From NCBI GenBank assembly GCA_964035575.1, contig OZ037904.1:1116001-1180000 (forward strand): a stretch of 64,000 bases of DNA. The letters are read 5' to 3'. Below the pieces are notes generated by a model, which saw only the letters and a list, made by a program, of their open reading frames with translations, did no database searches and was not told the DNA's origin. Of the stretch, positions 19,566-30,110 are shown piece by piece. Positions within the stretch are counted from its first letter, which is position 1; each line of letters starts with the position of its first letter. The stretch comes from Rhynchopus sp. YZ270_cl-10 (Eukaryota > Euglenozoa > Diplonemea > Diplonemida > Diplonemidae). Made by a program: the position numbers and the translations under genes.

Positions 19566-20416
19566 CAGGGCTATTTCTAAAAACCTGTCCCTGTCCCTGA
19601 TTTTTGGAAAATGAAAGTTGCCAAAAAATTTGCACGGGGCTTATATACAGGGCTGCCAAAAAATTTGCACGTACTACAGTACTTACAGAGAGGGGGGTGG
19701 GCTTTCTGCTTGAAGAAAGTTGCCGATTTTTTTTGTGTTGAAAAGTTTTCTTCCAGATTGTGCAAATAACGGGGGTTTTGTTGTATTCTGAAAAGTCCTA
19801 GAGGGCGCACCAGGCCGCGTGCCGGAGGCACTATGAGGGGGTTTCTTAGAAAACTTGTTCTCTACACTAACATCACACTGGCACCGTACTCATTTTAACA
19901 AAAACCAAGAACTTGCCCAATTCTGCAAATTGACCCCACCACAGAACGGACGGATTCTGGAAATGCAAATGCTGGTGTTTTCGCGCATTTTCATGTTTCA
20001 GCATCTGGGAGAAAATCTGGGTTGTGGGATTTACCTTGGCCCCTTTACCTTACACTCATTTTGACCAAAACCAAGAACTTGGCCATTTCGGCAAATTGAC
20101 CCCACCACAGCGCGGACAGATTCCGGAAATGCCAATCGCGGTATGTTTTGGGGCTGAAAAATTTTCAGGGTAAAATTTTTTTGAGCAGCATTTTTTGGCC
20201 GAAAATGGGCCCCACGTATTAGTGACCGGGCTCATATTTTCAAAAAATTTAAGTGGTCAAAAAATTGTCCAATTTTCGAGATTGACCCCACCACTGCGCG
20301 GGTGAATCCCAAAAATGCAAATAAGGACGTTTTTGGCACAAAATAAATCTGCCAAAAAATTTGTGTCCCGGATTGGATTTTGGGCCCCCCGGACCCCATA
20401 TTTAGAAATAGCCCTG
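19566..20416. mobile_element. Non-autonomous hAT-type element, 851 bp
   Basis: Ends CAGGGCTATTTCTAAA and exact inverse (16 bp), flanked by a perfect 8-bp duplication GCTTTGCT (19558-19565 and 20417-20424). CAGGG ends and 8-bp duplications are diagnostic for hAT. No transposase inside. The core has two tandem copies (about 170 bp period, near 19885 and 20060) of a module containing GACCCCACCACAGCGCGGAC, and a third divergent one near 20280. Moved presumably by a hAT transposase such as the one at 55304-58430, though that element's own ends were not found. Confidence 0.85.
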
Positions 20417-20529
20417 GCTTTGCTCACAGTGCCACCCTAATTTTTCCTGAAATTTAGGTGTAGACACTAATGCGACCGAGTTTTCAAAGAAAACAAAAAC
20501 AAAAAAAACTGGCGGTTACTTAACAGCGT

Positions 20530-20590
20530 TTTGTATAGTGGAGTTCATCCTCGGGTGTAGACACTAATACAACCAAGTTTTCAAAAAAAA
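20530..20590 (+). repeat. Group C element
   Basis: TTTTGTATAGTGGAGTTCAT, CCTCGGGTGTAGACACTAAT, ACAACCAAGTTTTCAAAAAA. The best copy; a shorter one sits at 20458-20490. Confidence 0.6.
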
Positions 20591-20602
20591 CGATAAAGGA
20601 CA

Positions 20603-20674
20603 GTGGAGAGTTGCACAAACTGTGGCAACACAACCCGAGGCAACTACACTACTCCAACAATTTATCAAAAAAAC
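20603..20674 (+). repeat. Group B element
   Basis: GTGGAGAGTTGCACAAACTG, TGGCAACACAACCCGAGGCA, ACTACACTACTCCAACAATT, TATCAAAAAAAC. The best copy; used as group reference. Confidence 0.7.
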
Positions 20675-20976
20675 GAGAATGTGTTTTGGAGGACGTCAAA
20701 CGACATCCATTCTGCGCTGTTGCGCCAGAGGGCCTTCGCCAGTGATTGTGCGGAGTCCCCCTTCCTAGACCCTATACCTATGCTATGATTTGCTAGGCTT
20801 TGTGTGTGTTCAGTGCCAGAGGTGATTCCCTTACCCCTCTTCCCCCCCTTCTCTAAGACTTCTCTGCGTTTGCTAAAACAAACAGATTGTTTTCTTCATT
20901 TTTTCCCCCTCTCAATTGCCCAAACACCCAAACACCTACCCCATCTTTCAGGACCGTATCAAAAAAAACCCAAACC

Positions 20977-23205
20977 ATGTTGAGCATCGTTGCAGCCTGT
21001 GCAGCGACCACACTCGCAAGTGCACGTCCCTCGTGTACCACACCACCACTCCTTGGAACACCAATGTGCGATGAGTCGAAGACACATGCTGAGCGTGCAC
21101 AGTGGTTGGTCTCGCAGCTCACGCTTGCTGAGAAGATTCCCTTGCTGCGGAACACTGCGTCTGCCGTGCCACGCATGGGCATCCCGCTGTACGAATGGTG
21201 GAACGAAGCCCTGCACGGCATCGGCCAGTCGCACGGTGTGCACTACGGCCCCACCACCCCCTACGCCACGTCGTTCCCACAGGTCGTCACAACAGGCGCG
21301 TCGTTCAACAAATCACTCTTCCACCAGATCGGCAGCACCATCGGCGATGAGGGACGTGCCTTTGCCAATGTAGGCCACGCAGGGCTCACCTTCTGGGCAC
21401 CTAACATCAACATTGTACGCGACCCTCGCTGGGGCCGTGGCCAGGAGACACCTGGGGAGGACCCCTACCTCACAGCGACGTACGCGGAGACCTTTGTGCC
21501 CGGTGTGCAGGGCGACGACCCGAAGTACCTGAAGGCGTCCTCATGCTGCAAGCACTACTACGCCTATGACATGGAGAAGTGGGGTGGCACGGACAGGCAC
21601 CACTTCGATGCGAACATCACACTGCAGGACGAGGCGGACACCTACTTCCCTGCATTCCACTCATGTGTGCGCAACGGAAAGGCCTCCGGCATGATGTGTT
21701 CCTACAACGCTGTGAACGGTGTGCCCTCCTGCGCCAACAGCCGTATCATGAACGGCTTTGCACGCTCATCATGGGGCTTTGAGGGCTACATCACATCCGA
21801 CTGCAACGCTGTGAAGAACATCGTAGACGACCACCACTACGCGACACCGAACGAAGTGGTGCGCGACACACTAAGCGCCGGCATGGACAACGACTGCGGG
21901 GAGTTCCTCCAGGGCAATACAAACAACTCTGTCGTGGCAGGCGTGACAAACATGAGCACCATCGACACAGCGTTGGTGCGTCTCTTCACGCTCCACCTCC
22001 GCCTAGGGTACTACGACAAAGAAAGCGAACAGAAGTACACCACATACACCTACAAGGAGAAGGCGAACACACCTGCCAACCAGAAGCTTGCGCTCGACGC
22101 AGCACAACAGGGCATGGTGCTGCTGAAGAACACTGCCTCGGCACTGCCGCTTTCCTCTGCTTCAAAGGTCGCGCTTCTTGGGCCCAACGCAAACGCCACG
22201 ACCGTCATGCAGGGCAACTACTACGGACAGGCACCGTACCTGGTGTCGCCCCTGATGGGCCTCTCATCCTATGCCACGACCACGATGCAGGCTGGGTGTG
22301 CAGACTGTGCGTGCACCTCGGACAAGGACTTCCCTGCTGCAGTCGCTGCCGCAAAGGAAGCGGATGCCACCGTGATGGTGATGGGCATCTCTGGACAGCA
22401 GGAGGGCGAAGGGAACGACCGTACCAGCATCGCCTTCCCGCCTCTCCAGCTTGAGCTAGTCAAGCAGGTTACTGACGTGGCGAAGGGGCCTGTCGTCGTT
22501 GTTGTCATGGGTGGCGGGTCGCTGGATATGACAGCACTCAAGGAGAACCCCAAGGTGTCTGCCATTGTCTGGGCAGGCTACCCAGGGCAGAGTGGAGGTC
22601 AGGCCATTGCAGATGTGCTGTTTGGTGCAGTGAACCCTAGCGGCCGTCTCACGCATACGCAGTACCCAGAGGAGTACATCGCCAACCTGAGCATGCTTGA
22701 CATGGGCATGCGTCCCAACGCGACCAACAACAACACAGGACGTACCTACCGTTTCTACACGGGGACTCCTGTGTACTCCTTCGGTGAGGGGCTGTCGTAC
22801 ACAAACTTCTCTTACGAGGTATCCCAGGGTGGTGCCGTGGCCGCATCAGCTGTGGCCGCAGAGTGCACGAAGAACAACGCAAGAAAGGCGTACTCCGTCA
22901 TGCCCGACGACAAGACGCTCGCAACACTGACTGTCACTGTGAAGAACACCGGGTCCATCAGAGGTGCGACCGTGCCTATGGTGTTCATGAAGCCACCTGC
23001 AGCAGAGGGGGCACCTATAAAGTTTTTGGTTGGGTTCGAGAGAGTGACGCTTGAGCCAGGTCAGCAGACCGAAGTTGCCTTCCCGCTGTACTACTCAGCG
23101 TTCTCTGTTGCGAACGCAATGGGTGAACACGAAGTGTTGAAGGGAACGTGGAACGTCGGGGTGAACTTTGATGATGCGGCAACTAGCAGCTTCACTGTTG
23201 CGTGA
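20977..23205 (+). CDS. Secreted glycoside hydrolase family 3 (beta-xylosidase/glucosidase)
   Basis: A 742-residue enzyme. Residues 1-17 form a signal peptide (LSIVAACAATTLASA). The GH3 N-terminal barrel follows, with RDPRWGRGQETPGEDPYL and the nucleophile Asp in YITSDCNAV near residue 274. Next comes the alpha/beta sandwich with the candidate acid/base Glu in GQQEGEGNDR near 478, then a fibronectin-III-like C-terminal domain (about 640-740). The GIGQSHGVHYG and CCKHYYAYD segments resemble the plant/fungal beta-xylosidase branch, so retaining hydrolysis of beta-xylosides or beta-glucosides is expected, in the secretory or digestive pathway. Start chosen at 20977 because it follows the CTTTCAG acceptor at 20951 and gives the signal peptide; an upstream in-frame ATG at 20887 lies before the acceptor. 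Single exon. Confidence 0.93.
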   Translation: MLSIVAACAATTLASARPSCTTPPLLGTPMCDESKTHAERAQWLVSQLTLAEKIPLLRNTASAVPRMGIPLYEWWNEALHGIGQSHGVHYGPTTPYATSFPQVVTTGASFNKSLFHQIGSTIGDEGRAFANVGHAGLTFWAPNINIVRDPRWGRGQETPGEDPYLTATYAETFVPGVQGDDPKYLKASSCCKHYYAYDMEKWGGTDRHHFDANITLQDEADTYFPAFHSCVRNGKASGMMCSYNAVNGVPSCANSRIMNGFARSSWGFEGYITSDCNAVKNIVDDHHYATPNEVVRDTLSAGMDNDCGEFLQGNTNNSVVAGVTNMSTIDTALVRLFTLHLRLGYYDKESEQKYTTYTYKEKANTPANQKLALDAAQQGMVLLKNTASALPLSSASKVALLGPNANATTVMQGNYYGQAPYLVSPLMGLSSYATTTMQAGCADCACTSDKDFPAAVAAAKEADATVMVMGISGQQEGEGNDRTSIAFPPLQLELVKQVTDVAKGPVVVVVMGGGSLDMTALKENPKVSAIVWAGYPGQSGGQAIADVLFGAVNPSGRLTHTQYPEEYIANLSMLDMGMRPNATNNNTGRTYRFYTGTPVYSFGEGLSYTNFSYEVSQGGAVAASAVAAECTKNNARKAYSVMPDDKTLATLTVTVKNTGSIRGATVPMVFMKPPAAEGAPIKFLVGFERVTLEPGQQTEVAFPLYYSAFSVANAMGEHEVLKGTWNVGVNFDDAATSSFTVA

Positions 23206-24623
23206 GTGTGGGTTTGTGTGGTTCTGTTTGTAAAGGAAAAGTAAAAAAAAAATATTCGCGACGTTACGTTATTTACGTTGTCTCAAGATTTCCTTTTAAA
23301 GGTTTGTGAGGCAGATTCATCGTTCAATCTTTTGTTTTTGTTTTAAATCCCAATCGCAGCTTCGCCGTCTTTGCAATACGTAGTCCTTTTTTTCTACGCA
23401 AACAGCAAAATTCTTTTGGGTAAAATGTGTTTTATGTTTCTTGTGTTGTGCAAAGTATACAACTATTTTTTTTTTGGGGTGCCTATTCCACACCTGCCTC
23501 AACCGAGGTTGACGCAAAGAAGGTACCATTTTCAGTTCTTTTTGTGTTTGTTTTAAACATGTTTTCTGTTAGGCGTCTTCTTTTGTCACCTCCTGTTGTG
23601 CAGAGTATTCAACTATCTGCACGTATGGCACATTATGCGCCATTACGAGATAACCGGATATTGTTGCAGGTGTTTGGCGTGAAAGAAAATTGTTTTTTCG
23701 GTAAGTTGGTAAGTGATCAGAAAATTCTTAGGTTTTAGACTATTTTGCGAGAGGGTTGTCCACTGCTTACGAAGCTGTGTGTGTCAACCCACTAAACGGT
23801 CGACAGAAGCGTGACACGCTGATTCATACGCGTGTCACGCTCATAGTCTAAGTCATATCTGCGGGTCTCTTTCAATGTTTCAGTGTCTCAAGTTATTTGC
23901 GTTTTTGCATAGTTAGTATATGAAACCATTTTTGCATTTCAGCAATGGCTGTTGCACCCTCACTCCCCTTGTTTTAAACCCCTTTCCCCCTTTACTGTGC
24001 TTGCGCAATACCTCTCGTAGTATGTTTGTTTTATGTTCCCTATGTTCCTTCCTTTAGTAGGTGGGGGTTTTTTCTAATGCTGGTTTTATTGTAGGCTTCT
24101 ATCCGTACCTATAGCAGTCTAAAATATAGCCATTTTTTTGTTTCTTTGGTCATCGAGGCTGGAACCAAAAGTGGATTGGATCAAAAAGTACTGACTGAGG
24201 TTGTCCCTCTTTTTGGTTATCGAAACGTATTCCTTGCGAGCTTGCAAGATACACCCCACTTAACGCTAAGAAGCGTACCAACCTTTCATCCCTTTTCTTC
24301 TTTTTTGTGTGTTCATCCCCATCCCACTCCGCACACCTTATAAAATAAAATACCCTAGTTTCGCTTCTCCCAAAACGATGTGTTCCCCTACAATAGGCAA
24401 TCTTCCTGTCTCTTCCTTTGGCTTTACACTGCCTTGGCTACTTAGTTTGCCCTCTGGGAAATGATGCTCACCCGGCAACACACCGTTGTTGCGAAACACC
24501 TCTGATGGTGCATGCGTGAGGAAGGTCGCTCCTGTAGTATATGGGCACATCAACCCCTCCCCTCCCCTCCCCTCGTCACCACCACCACCACCACCCCGTG
24601 CCTGCAGGCTATCCTACCTCACA
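23206..24623. other. Intergenic, no gene seen
   Basis: AT-rich with T runs. Near 23290 a GTGAGGCAGATTCATCGTTC resembles a decayed group A tail. At 23665-23760 lies a segment shared with 59715-59830 (GTGTTTGG-GTGAAAGAAAAT, then GGTAAGTT and CAGAAAATTCTTA). A C-rich tract ending CTGCAG at 24607 is the acceptor for the cathepsin gene. Confidence 0.6.
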
Positions 24624-25535
24624 ATGGTCTCGAAAGTGATGCTCCTCGCAATGGTGGGTGCGGCCTCTGCCGCCCCCTACATGGGTGGTGGTCTCATGCC
24701 CACCCCGAAGGACCAGAAGTACGTCGTCAAGACGCCGCAGCCCGCTGACTACCTCTCGCTGTCGGACATCCCCGACTCGTGGGACTGGCGTGCGGCAAGC
24801 GTGAACGGCAGCGCGGTGCGCAACTGGGTGACGAAGTCGATCAACCAGCACATCCCGACGTACTGCGGCAGCTGCTGGGCGATGGCGAGCACGTCTGCGA
24901 TTGCTGACAGGATCCGCATCATGCGCAAGGGTGCCTGGCCCGATGTTGAGCTCTCCGTCCAGACCGCTGTGTACTGCCTTGCCAACGGCTGCGGAGGAGG
25001 CTTCGCCGCATCCGTCCACGAGTACGCCCACAAGACCGGTCTCCCCTCGGACACCTGCCAGAACTACATCGCCCAGGGCTCCGGCGATGAGTGCACCGAC
25101 ATCCACACCTGCCAGAACTGCATGCCCGGAAAGGGGTGCACCGCCGTCGCCAACCACACGACCTTCAAGGTCTCTGAGTACGCCTCCTTCGGAGGGGAGG
25201 CTGCCATGATGAAGGAGATCGCTGCACGTGGTCCCATTGCATGCTCCCTGGACGCCACCCCGCTCATGGACTGGGGGCTCAAGGTGTGGAACACCCCTGC
25301 CAAGATCTCCGTCTTCGTTGACGACGGCACCCACAAGTCGCACGACCACGAGATCTCCGTGGTAGGATACGGCAAGACCGACGAGGGCCAGAAGTACTGG
25401 GTCATCCGTAACTCCTGGGGCAACTACTGGGCCGACAACGGCTTCTTCCTTCTGGAGCGTGGAACCAACCAGCTCGGAATTGAGGACCCCACCACCTGCG
25501 ACTGGGCCGTCCCGATCATCCCGGACGGATTCTAA
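24624..25535 (+). CDS. CTSZ: Cathepsin Z (X)-like papain-family cysteine protease
   Basis: A 303-residue protein with signal peptide (VMLLAMVGAASAA) and a very short propeptide, as in cathepsin Z. The HIP mini-loop insertion (HIPTYCGSCWAM, residues 76-87) is the hallmark of this subfamily and precedes catalytic Cys84. Catalytic His242 lies in DHEISVVGYG and Asn263 in VIRNSWG. Expected role: lysosomal or secreted carboxypeptidase-type proteolysis. Codon use is strongly biased to G/C-ending codons even beside its neighbours, suggesting high expression. ATG at 24624 is the first after the CTGCAG acceptor 17 nt upstream; the longer frame from 24486 includes that acceptor and is rejected. Single exon. 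Confidence 0.95.
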   Translation: MVSKVMLLAMVGAASAAPYMGGGLMPTPKDQKYVVKTPQPADYLSLSDIPDSWDWRAASVNGSAVRNWVTKSINQHIPTYCGSCWAMASTSAIADRIRIMRKGAWPDVELSVQTAVYCLANGCGGGFAASVHEYAHKTGLPSDTCQNYIAQGSGDECTDIHTCQNCMPGKGCTAVANHTTFKVSEYASFGGEAAMMKEIAARGPIACSLDATPLMDWGLKVWNTPAKISVFVDDGTHKSHDHEISVVGYGKTDEGQKYWVIRNSWGNYWADNGFFLLERGTNQLGIEDPTTCDWAVPIIPDGF

Positions 25536-26317
25536 GTCCAGACCGTTGTGTTCAAAAAAAGTATTAAATTCCATAGTGTGAAAAAAAAGCAAAACAAAAG
25601 GAAGAAGAAGAAGAAGAATACAGTAAAATAGTAAAGACTGTCGTCAAGGTGGTTGACACATTTTACTGTGTTCAAAGATGAGGGAAAAATAAAACTCATA
25701 ATGGGGTGACCTGTGGAAAAAAAAATTGTGACAAAATGAAAAAGGTCAGCCCGTTTTTTTATTAGTTTTTATGTTTTTTTTTGATGTTTTTTTATTTTCA
25801 TTATTGTGCTGTGTTTTTGTGGCGAGTGGAGTTATTTTCTTCCCCCCCACCCCCCAGACCCCAGACCCCTCAAAACTATGTTTTTTTTTTTTGTGTCTCT
25901 TGTTTCTCTGTGTCTACCTTTTTTTTCCTGATTAGTGTTGGGGGTCCATTTTCGAGCAAAAAAAAAATAACCGCACAAAAAGCTTGAGACACAAAATACC
26001 CCAACGTTATCCTCTATGTTTGCAAAACTTTTTCAAAAAAAAATAAAAAAAAAGAACACCTACTTCTTTCCCTTCTCTTCTTTATGTTCAATGCATCCTG
26101 TACACCGTATCCAAACCCCGTGGCGTCGGTCTTTCCAAAAGTCGTGCACTCAGGGATGAAAACATTTCAAAACCATGCCAATATCCGTGAGTGAGTTCAT
26201 ATGTTGTTTCGTTCGGTCACGATATGGTTTTTTTTTGTTTTTGTTTTTTTTTTTTGAATTGCCACACCCTTTCCTTCCACACAGGCGTCTTTTCTCAAAG
26301 CTATAGAGTTAAACACA
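25536..26317. other. Intergenic, 3' region of the protease gene
   Basis: A-rich and T-rich. A short inverted pair CAGTAAAAT...ATTTTACTG (25621-25668) follows a GAAGAA run and has TA on one side and TG on the other, so it is only a weak MITE candidate. No gene. The tract ending CCACACAG at 26285 is the next acceptor. Confidence 0.55.
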
Positions 26318-27388
26318 ATGCACAGAACACCTCTGACACCTCTGCTCCTGGTAGCACTGTGCCTGACACACCTCCCCGCACAGGCAGAGGAGGTCGTGAC
26401 CACACCAGCTGTGTACATTGCAGCAAACGCCAATCACACTATCTCATTCGAGACCCCTTTGGAGGCTACACTCCTGAAGTCGGTGTCTCTTGTGAACGTT
26501 GCGCAGCAGGGCGCATGCAGAGCAAAGGAAGCCTCTCTAGCAGTCCTGCTATTAGACGACATGCACACCCCAACGGTAGGCTTCAACCACTCCAACCCGT
26601 GGGTGCAGTTCATCGGGACCAACACAAGCGGTGCTATCACCGTCGAGATCACTGCTCTGAGCTGCGCCTGCAACATCTCAGTTGTGGCTGTCTTCTATTC
26701 TGTTGACCCTACACCGGTAAAGGTGTCCACGGGGCCGATGGTGATTGGTTCTGTGGGGGCAAATATGAAAACCGACGTGCCTCTTTCCGAATCTTATGTG
26801 TCTGGAATGACGTTGCATCTGCTGAGCCTTGTGAACTGTGGTAATAACCCGTCGTTTCAGGTTGCCATCATGCTATCAATGGACGTTTCCACGATCGTGA
26901 ACACGACGTTCACAGCAGTGGGCGACACCCTCACAATGCACACCAATACTCTACTGCACGGCACCACAGGCGCGCCCTCGATGAACCCATTTGTCTATTT
27001 GGAGGGCATCTCGTCGGACTGCGTCGCGAACTTCGTGATGGACCTGGCCTGCCATCACGTAGACATCCCCGCGACGATGGCCCCCCCGACAGCCGTTCCC
27101 ACCTCCGTTCCCCCCACCGACATTCCGTCCCCTCCCATCTTCGTCACACCGTTCCCCCCCGGCTTCTTCACTCCCGTCCCCTTGGGTGATGTAGGCTTCG
27201 ATTGGAAGCTCTTCTTTATCATCATGGGTAGTGGGGCTGGTGTTGTACTGATCGTGTTTCTTGCCATCGTCTGGAAGTACGGCATTTACGGGACAAAGGG
27301 GCGCGTTGTGACAGGGACGGTGTTAGAGGATGGAGAGCATGGTGTCGAGGTGGAGAGAGGTGAGGCAACTTCGTTGTTGACGCAGTAG
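26318..27388 (+). CDS. Single-pass surface protein with Pro/Thr stalk, unknown family
   Basis: A 356-residue type I membrane protein: signal peptide (TPLLLVALCLTHLPAQA, 1-23), an ectodomain of about 225 residues with few cysteines and several Asn-x-Thr/Ser sites (NHT, NTS, NIS), a Pro-rich stalk (about 249-290, with PTAVPTSVPPTDIP), one membrane helix (about 298-322, IIMGSGAGVVLIVFLAIVW) and a short tail with EVERGEATSLL, possibly a dileucine-type sorting signal. I do not recognise the ectodomain. Topology suggests a surface or endosomal receptor or a GPI-like coat protein. Acceptor CCACACAG lies 32 nt upstream of the ATG. Single exon. Confidence 0.8.
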   Translation: MHRTPLTPLLLVALCLTHLPAQAEEVVTTPAVYIAANANHTISFETPLEATLLKSVSLVNVAQQGACRAKEASLAVLLLDDMHTPTVGFNHSNPWVQFIGTNTSGAITVEITALSCACNISVVAVFYSVDPTPVKVSTGPMVIGSVGANMKTDVPLSESYVSGMTLHLLSLVNCGNNPSFQVAIMLSMDVSTIVNTTFTAVGDTLTMHTNTLLHGTTGAPSMNPFVYLEGISSDCVANFVMDLACHHVDIPATMAPPTAVPTSVPPTDIPSPPIFVTPFPPGFFTPVPLGDVGFDWKLFFIIMGSGAGVVLIVFLAIVWKYGIYGTKGRVVTGTVLEDGEHGVEVERGEATSLLTQ

Positions 27389-28481
27389 GAAGGACAGGAA
27401 AAACGCTGTTTATCTTGGTCACCAAAGGTGCAGGGGGGGTTTATTTTTTGAGCTTTCGTATTTCAAGTTCAATTTTTTATCTTTTCTGGCTTCTTGAGCA
27501 TGACTATTGACACACAAAACACACGAAACACCAGCAATGCGCCCTGTCTTTGAGGACACGAACCCCCAGTCTTTTCAGATGCGTATGCGGGTCAACGGTT
27601 TGTTTTGTTTTCCCCCCAGCTTAACATTCGCGAAGAGGCTTAGGTTACACATATTTCTTTTATAAAAAAAAATTGATACCTGGTTGTGCAAGGCGGTTTT
27701 TAGATGACACAATCAGTGTGTAACCAACCAACTTTGCCAACTCCTTTGTTAACCCCACACACCTCCACCTTTAAAAAGAAACCCGAAAATGGTGTTACCG
27801 AACAACTGTCGGGGACATGTCAAGAACCTGTCAATATGGGCCTTCTCCGGAACACCATAATAAAATATTTCCCTCCCTATAAGTGTTCCCTAGGACTTTG
27901 TTATATATTTTTGGCACCAGGGGGATGCACACATATGCGCTCCCCCCCCCATCTTCACTAAAAATATCCACAACACTGTTCTCGCTTTTATACTTTATTT
28001 CTTTCCTCTTGAGTAGAGCGCACATGCAGGGGTACGGTGGGGAGGGGACAACTGTCAAGGAGGATTTGCGATTATTTCTCCTTAGCTGAGGAATTAGTCT
28101 GTGCATTCGCAAAGCAGTCAATATCAGCCTTAATTACGTCACTGCCATTTTTTTTTGTATACACCAAACCTAAGGCGGGCGTCTACTCGACTTACCCATT
28201 TTTTTTTTCTTGCCGTGTATTTGATTTTTGATGTGTGCTTCGATACGAAGTATCAGTACATTGTCATCTCTCAAGTTTCCACGTGTCTAGTGCCAGTCGG
28301 CATTTTCACTAAGTGTCCCGTCACACCACCTTGCTCGTTTATGTATGCTGTACCGCAGAGAGATGACCAATGAACAATGGGGGATCTCCCATGCATTTTT
28401 CTCGCGTATTGTCATGGTATATACCCCACCGCAGATATCTTTGTTTGTGAGGTGACTTGAGCTCACCACCCAGACGTTGAT

Positions 28482-28520
28482 TGGAGATGTGTATGTAAGG
28501 CATGCTCATCTTTCAACCTC
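28482..28520 (+). repeat. Group A' element
   Basis: GAGATGTGTATGTAAGGCAT followed by GCTCATCTTTCAACC. Loop shortened; tail conserved. Confidence 0.4.
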
Positions 28521-28606
28521 TATCTTCATCATCTTCTTTTCTTTAAGGTGACTAAGCATTAACTCTTCTTCTTCTTTGATGAATTAACCAAAGAATAATC
28601 TAAATC

Positions 28607-28650
28607 AGACTAAGCACGAGAGGCTTAGGATCATCTTATAATTTTTTTCT
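28607..28650 (+). repeat. Group A hairpin element
   Basis: CAGACTAAGC-ACGAGAG-GCTTAGG, then ATCATCTTATAA and T-rich sequence. Perfect 6-bp stem. A 5' fragment of another copy (AAGGTGACTAAGCATT) starts at 28545. Confidence 0.6.
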
Positions 28651-28843
28651 TTATTTTTTCACACCCCGTTTTTTGGGTGCACCTTGCTTCTCTTCTCTTA
28701 AAAAAACCCCCAGGTTAGTGTCGATCATGTGAACCAAATGCCCTATGTGAGTGGGATCATTCAAATTCAAAAAAAAAATTCTACTTTCCTGGTACTGGGT
28801 GTCAGATGAAGAGAAGCCAGCTCCCCCACCTTGTTTATTTGAT

Positions 28844-28897
28844 AAGGTGACCTAAGCAAGAGGCTTAGGCTTATCTTTTAAAGTTCGTTCATTTCAG
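28844..28897 (+). repeat. Group A hairpin element, intron-like copy
   Basis: AAG-GTGACCTAAGC, loop AAGAG, GCTTAGGCTTATCTTTTAAA, GTTCGTTCATTTCAG. Here the loop is two bases shorter and the stem one pair longer (CCTAAGC/GCTTAGG). GT 28847 to AG 28897 is 51 nt. Confidence 0.55.
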
Positions 28898-29108
28898 TGA
28901 TTTTTTCCCTTCCCTTTTCCCCCCCACCTTTTTTGTTTTCCGGATTTGAACGCACAAACAAACCCTTTTTTCACTCGGCCCCTTTTTTCACACCTTTTCC
29001 TTCCCCCGATAAGTTTGAAAAAATCCCCTATTTGACCCTCATTTGGCCCAACTCCCTCCTCCTCTTCCCTCTCCCACACACATCCCTCACAGACTGATAA
29101 AACCAACC

Positions 29109-29921
29109 ATGTCCCCTTCCTCCCTCGCACCTTACCTTGATCTATGCATTGTGGACGGGCAGGCCGCTGTCGGCAGCCTTGACGCCGATCCGTACACAGT
29201 GCTGTACCGCGACATTGTCCCCCCTTCGCTTCTTCGTGAGACCTCTGGGGCTGCGTTCCGTGCTGATGGTGCTGGACCGACGGCATGCTTGGTGCAGGGC
29301 CTGCCTTGGTGGGCAAATGATATGTCCATGGAGCAGGCTCTCGCAGCGTTAGAGATTGGTGATGTCGGGAACATCCGTTTCCAGGAACACCCGGTGAGCG
29401 GGAAGAGCAAAGGGGTGTGCCTCATCCGATTCCACAGCGCAGCGTCGGCAAAGGCGTGTTCAGAGCGGTTGAGCTCCTTTGGGGATGAGTATGGGGAGCA
29501 CAGTGTGACAGTAGCGCTGGTAGACGATGACGAAGTGGCACGGCACAACACAGCAGCACCCTTGGCGAAGGGAGGTGACAGAGGCTTTGGTCTTGAGCGT
29601 GCGCCCCTCCCTCAGGTTCCTCAGGGAATGCTCATACCTGGCATGATGCCCGGGGCAGTGGGGGACTCCACCATTCCACAGCCACACACCGATATGTCAA
29701 GAGTGCTCCTCGACAAACTGCGTGAAACCCTCACCACCGGTGCCGGGGGAGCGTCGCAGACGGCGATGAGAGAGCTTGCGAGGCAGAGAGGGGTGGCATC
29801 AGGCCCCTTGGGCCCTCCTCCTTCAGCGTTGGCAGAACAATTTGAATTGGCGAAAAGCCTGAAAAGACCCGGCTTCCCAGGGGGTGGTGGCGAGCCTGAG
29901 GCAAAGCGGGGTAATTATTAG
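29109..29921 (+). CDS. RRM protein resembling CPSF6/CFIm68
   Basis: A 270-residue protein with one RNA-recognition motif at about residues 57-135: RNP2-like CLVQGLPWWAND and RNP1-like SKGVCLIRF. The WW after RNP2, the motif DVGNIRFQEHPVSGKSKG and the short RRM are characteristic of the large subunit of cleavage factor Im (CPSF6/CPSF7), which acts in nuclear pre-mRNA 3'-end formation. The C-terminal third is Pro/Gly-rich and low-complexity but has no RS domain, and it is shorter than animal CPSF6 (about 550). ATG is 16 nt after the CCTCACAG acceptor. Single exon. A different RRM splicing factor is the main alternative. Confidence 0.75.
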   Translation: MSPSSLAPYLDLCIVDGQAAVGSLDADPYTVLYRDIVPPSLLRETSGAAFRADGAGPTACLVQGLPWWANDMSMEQALAALEIGDVGNIRFQEHPVSGKSKGVCLIRFHSAASAKACSERLSSFGDEYGEHSVTVALVDDDEVARHNTAAPLAKGGDRGFGLERAPLPQVPQGMLIPGMMPGAVGDSTIPQPHTDMSRVLLDKLRETLTTGAGGASQTAMRELARQRGVASGPLGPPPSALAEQFELAKSLKRPGFPGGGGEPEAKRGNY

Positions 29922-30057
29922 TGAGTGGAATGGGGGGGTAGGGGTGGGTTGTGGGGATGGGGAAAGTTTGAGGGATTTCAAAAAAAAGAAGAATAATGTA
30001 TACCGTGTGGCAGGACTCACCACTGCTCATTGGGGATAGGGGGGGGGTGTTACGAAA

Positions 30058-30110
30058 GTGGAGCTTGTACAGATGGCAACTACACTATTCCAACAATTTT
30101 TCAAAAACAA
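30058..30110 (+). repeat. Group B element, internally shortened
   Basis: GTGGAGCTTGTACAGATGGC, AACTACACTATTCCAACAAT, TTTTCAAAAAC. The middle TGTGGCAACACAACCCGAGG segment is mostly missing. Confidence 0.5.

Larger units (their letters stand above)
16115..20976. other. Repeat-rich intergenic stretch
   Basis: No protein gene supported over 4.8 kb. Contains, in order, a group D tail (16190), partial group C (16624-16670), a 359-bp inverted-repeat element (16677), group A copies (17282, 17474), group D copies (17788, 18590), two MITEs (17917, 18142), group B (19230), a hAT-type element (19566), two group C copies (20458, 20530) and group B (20603). A pyrimidine tract ending CTTTCAG at 20951 is the acceptor for the GH3 gene. 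Confidence 0.65.
27389..29108. other. Intergenic with several group A copies
   Basis: No gene supported. Holds a decayed group A tail (about 27634, GAGGCTTAGGTTACAC), a group A' element (28482), two group A copies (28545, 28607) and another at 28844. The C/T tract 28910-29092 ending CCTCACAG is a strong acceptor for the RRM gene. Confidence 0.6.

Noticed and set aside
25621-25668. MITE after the cathepsin gene
   Set aside because: The inverted pair is only 9 bp and the flanks are TA and TG; too weak to call.
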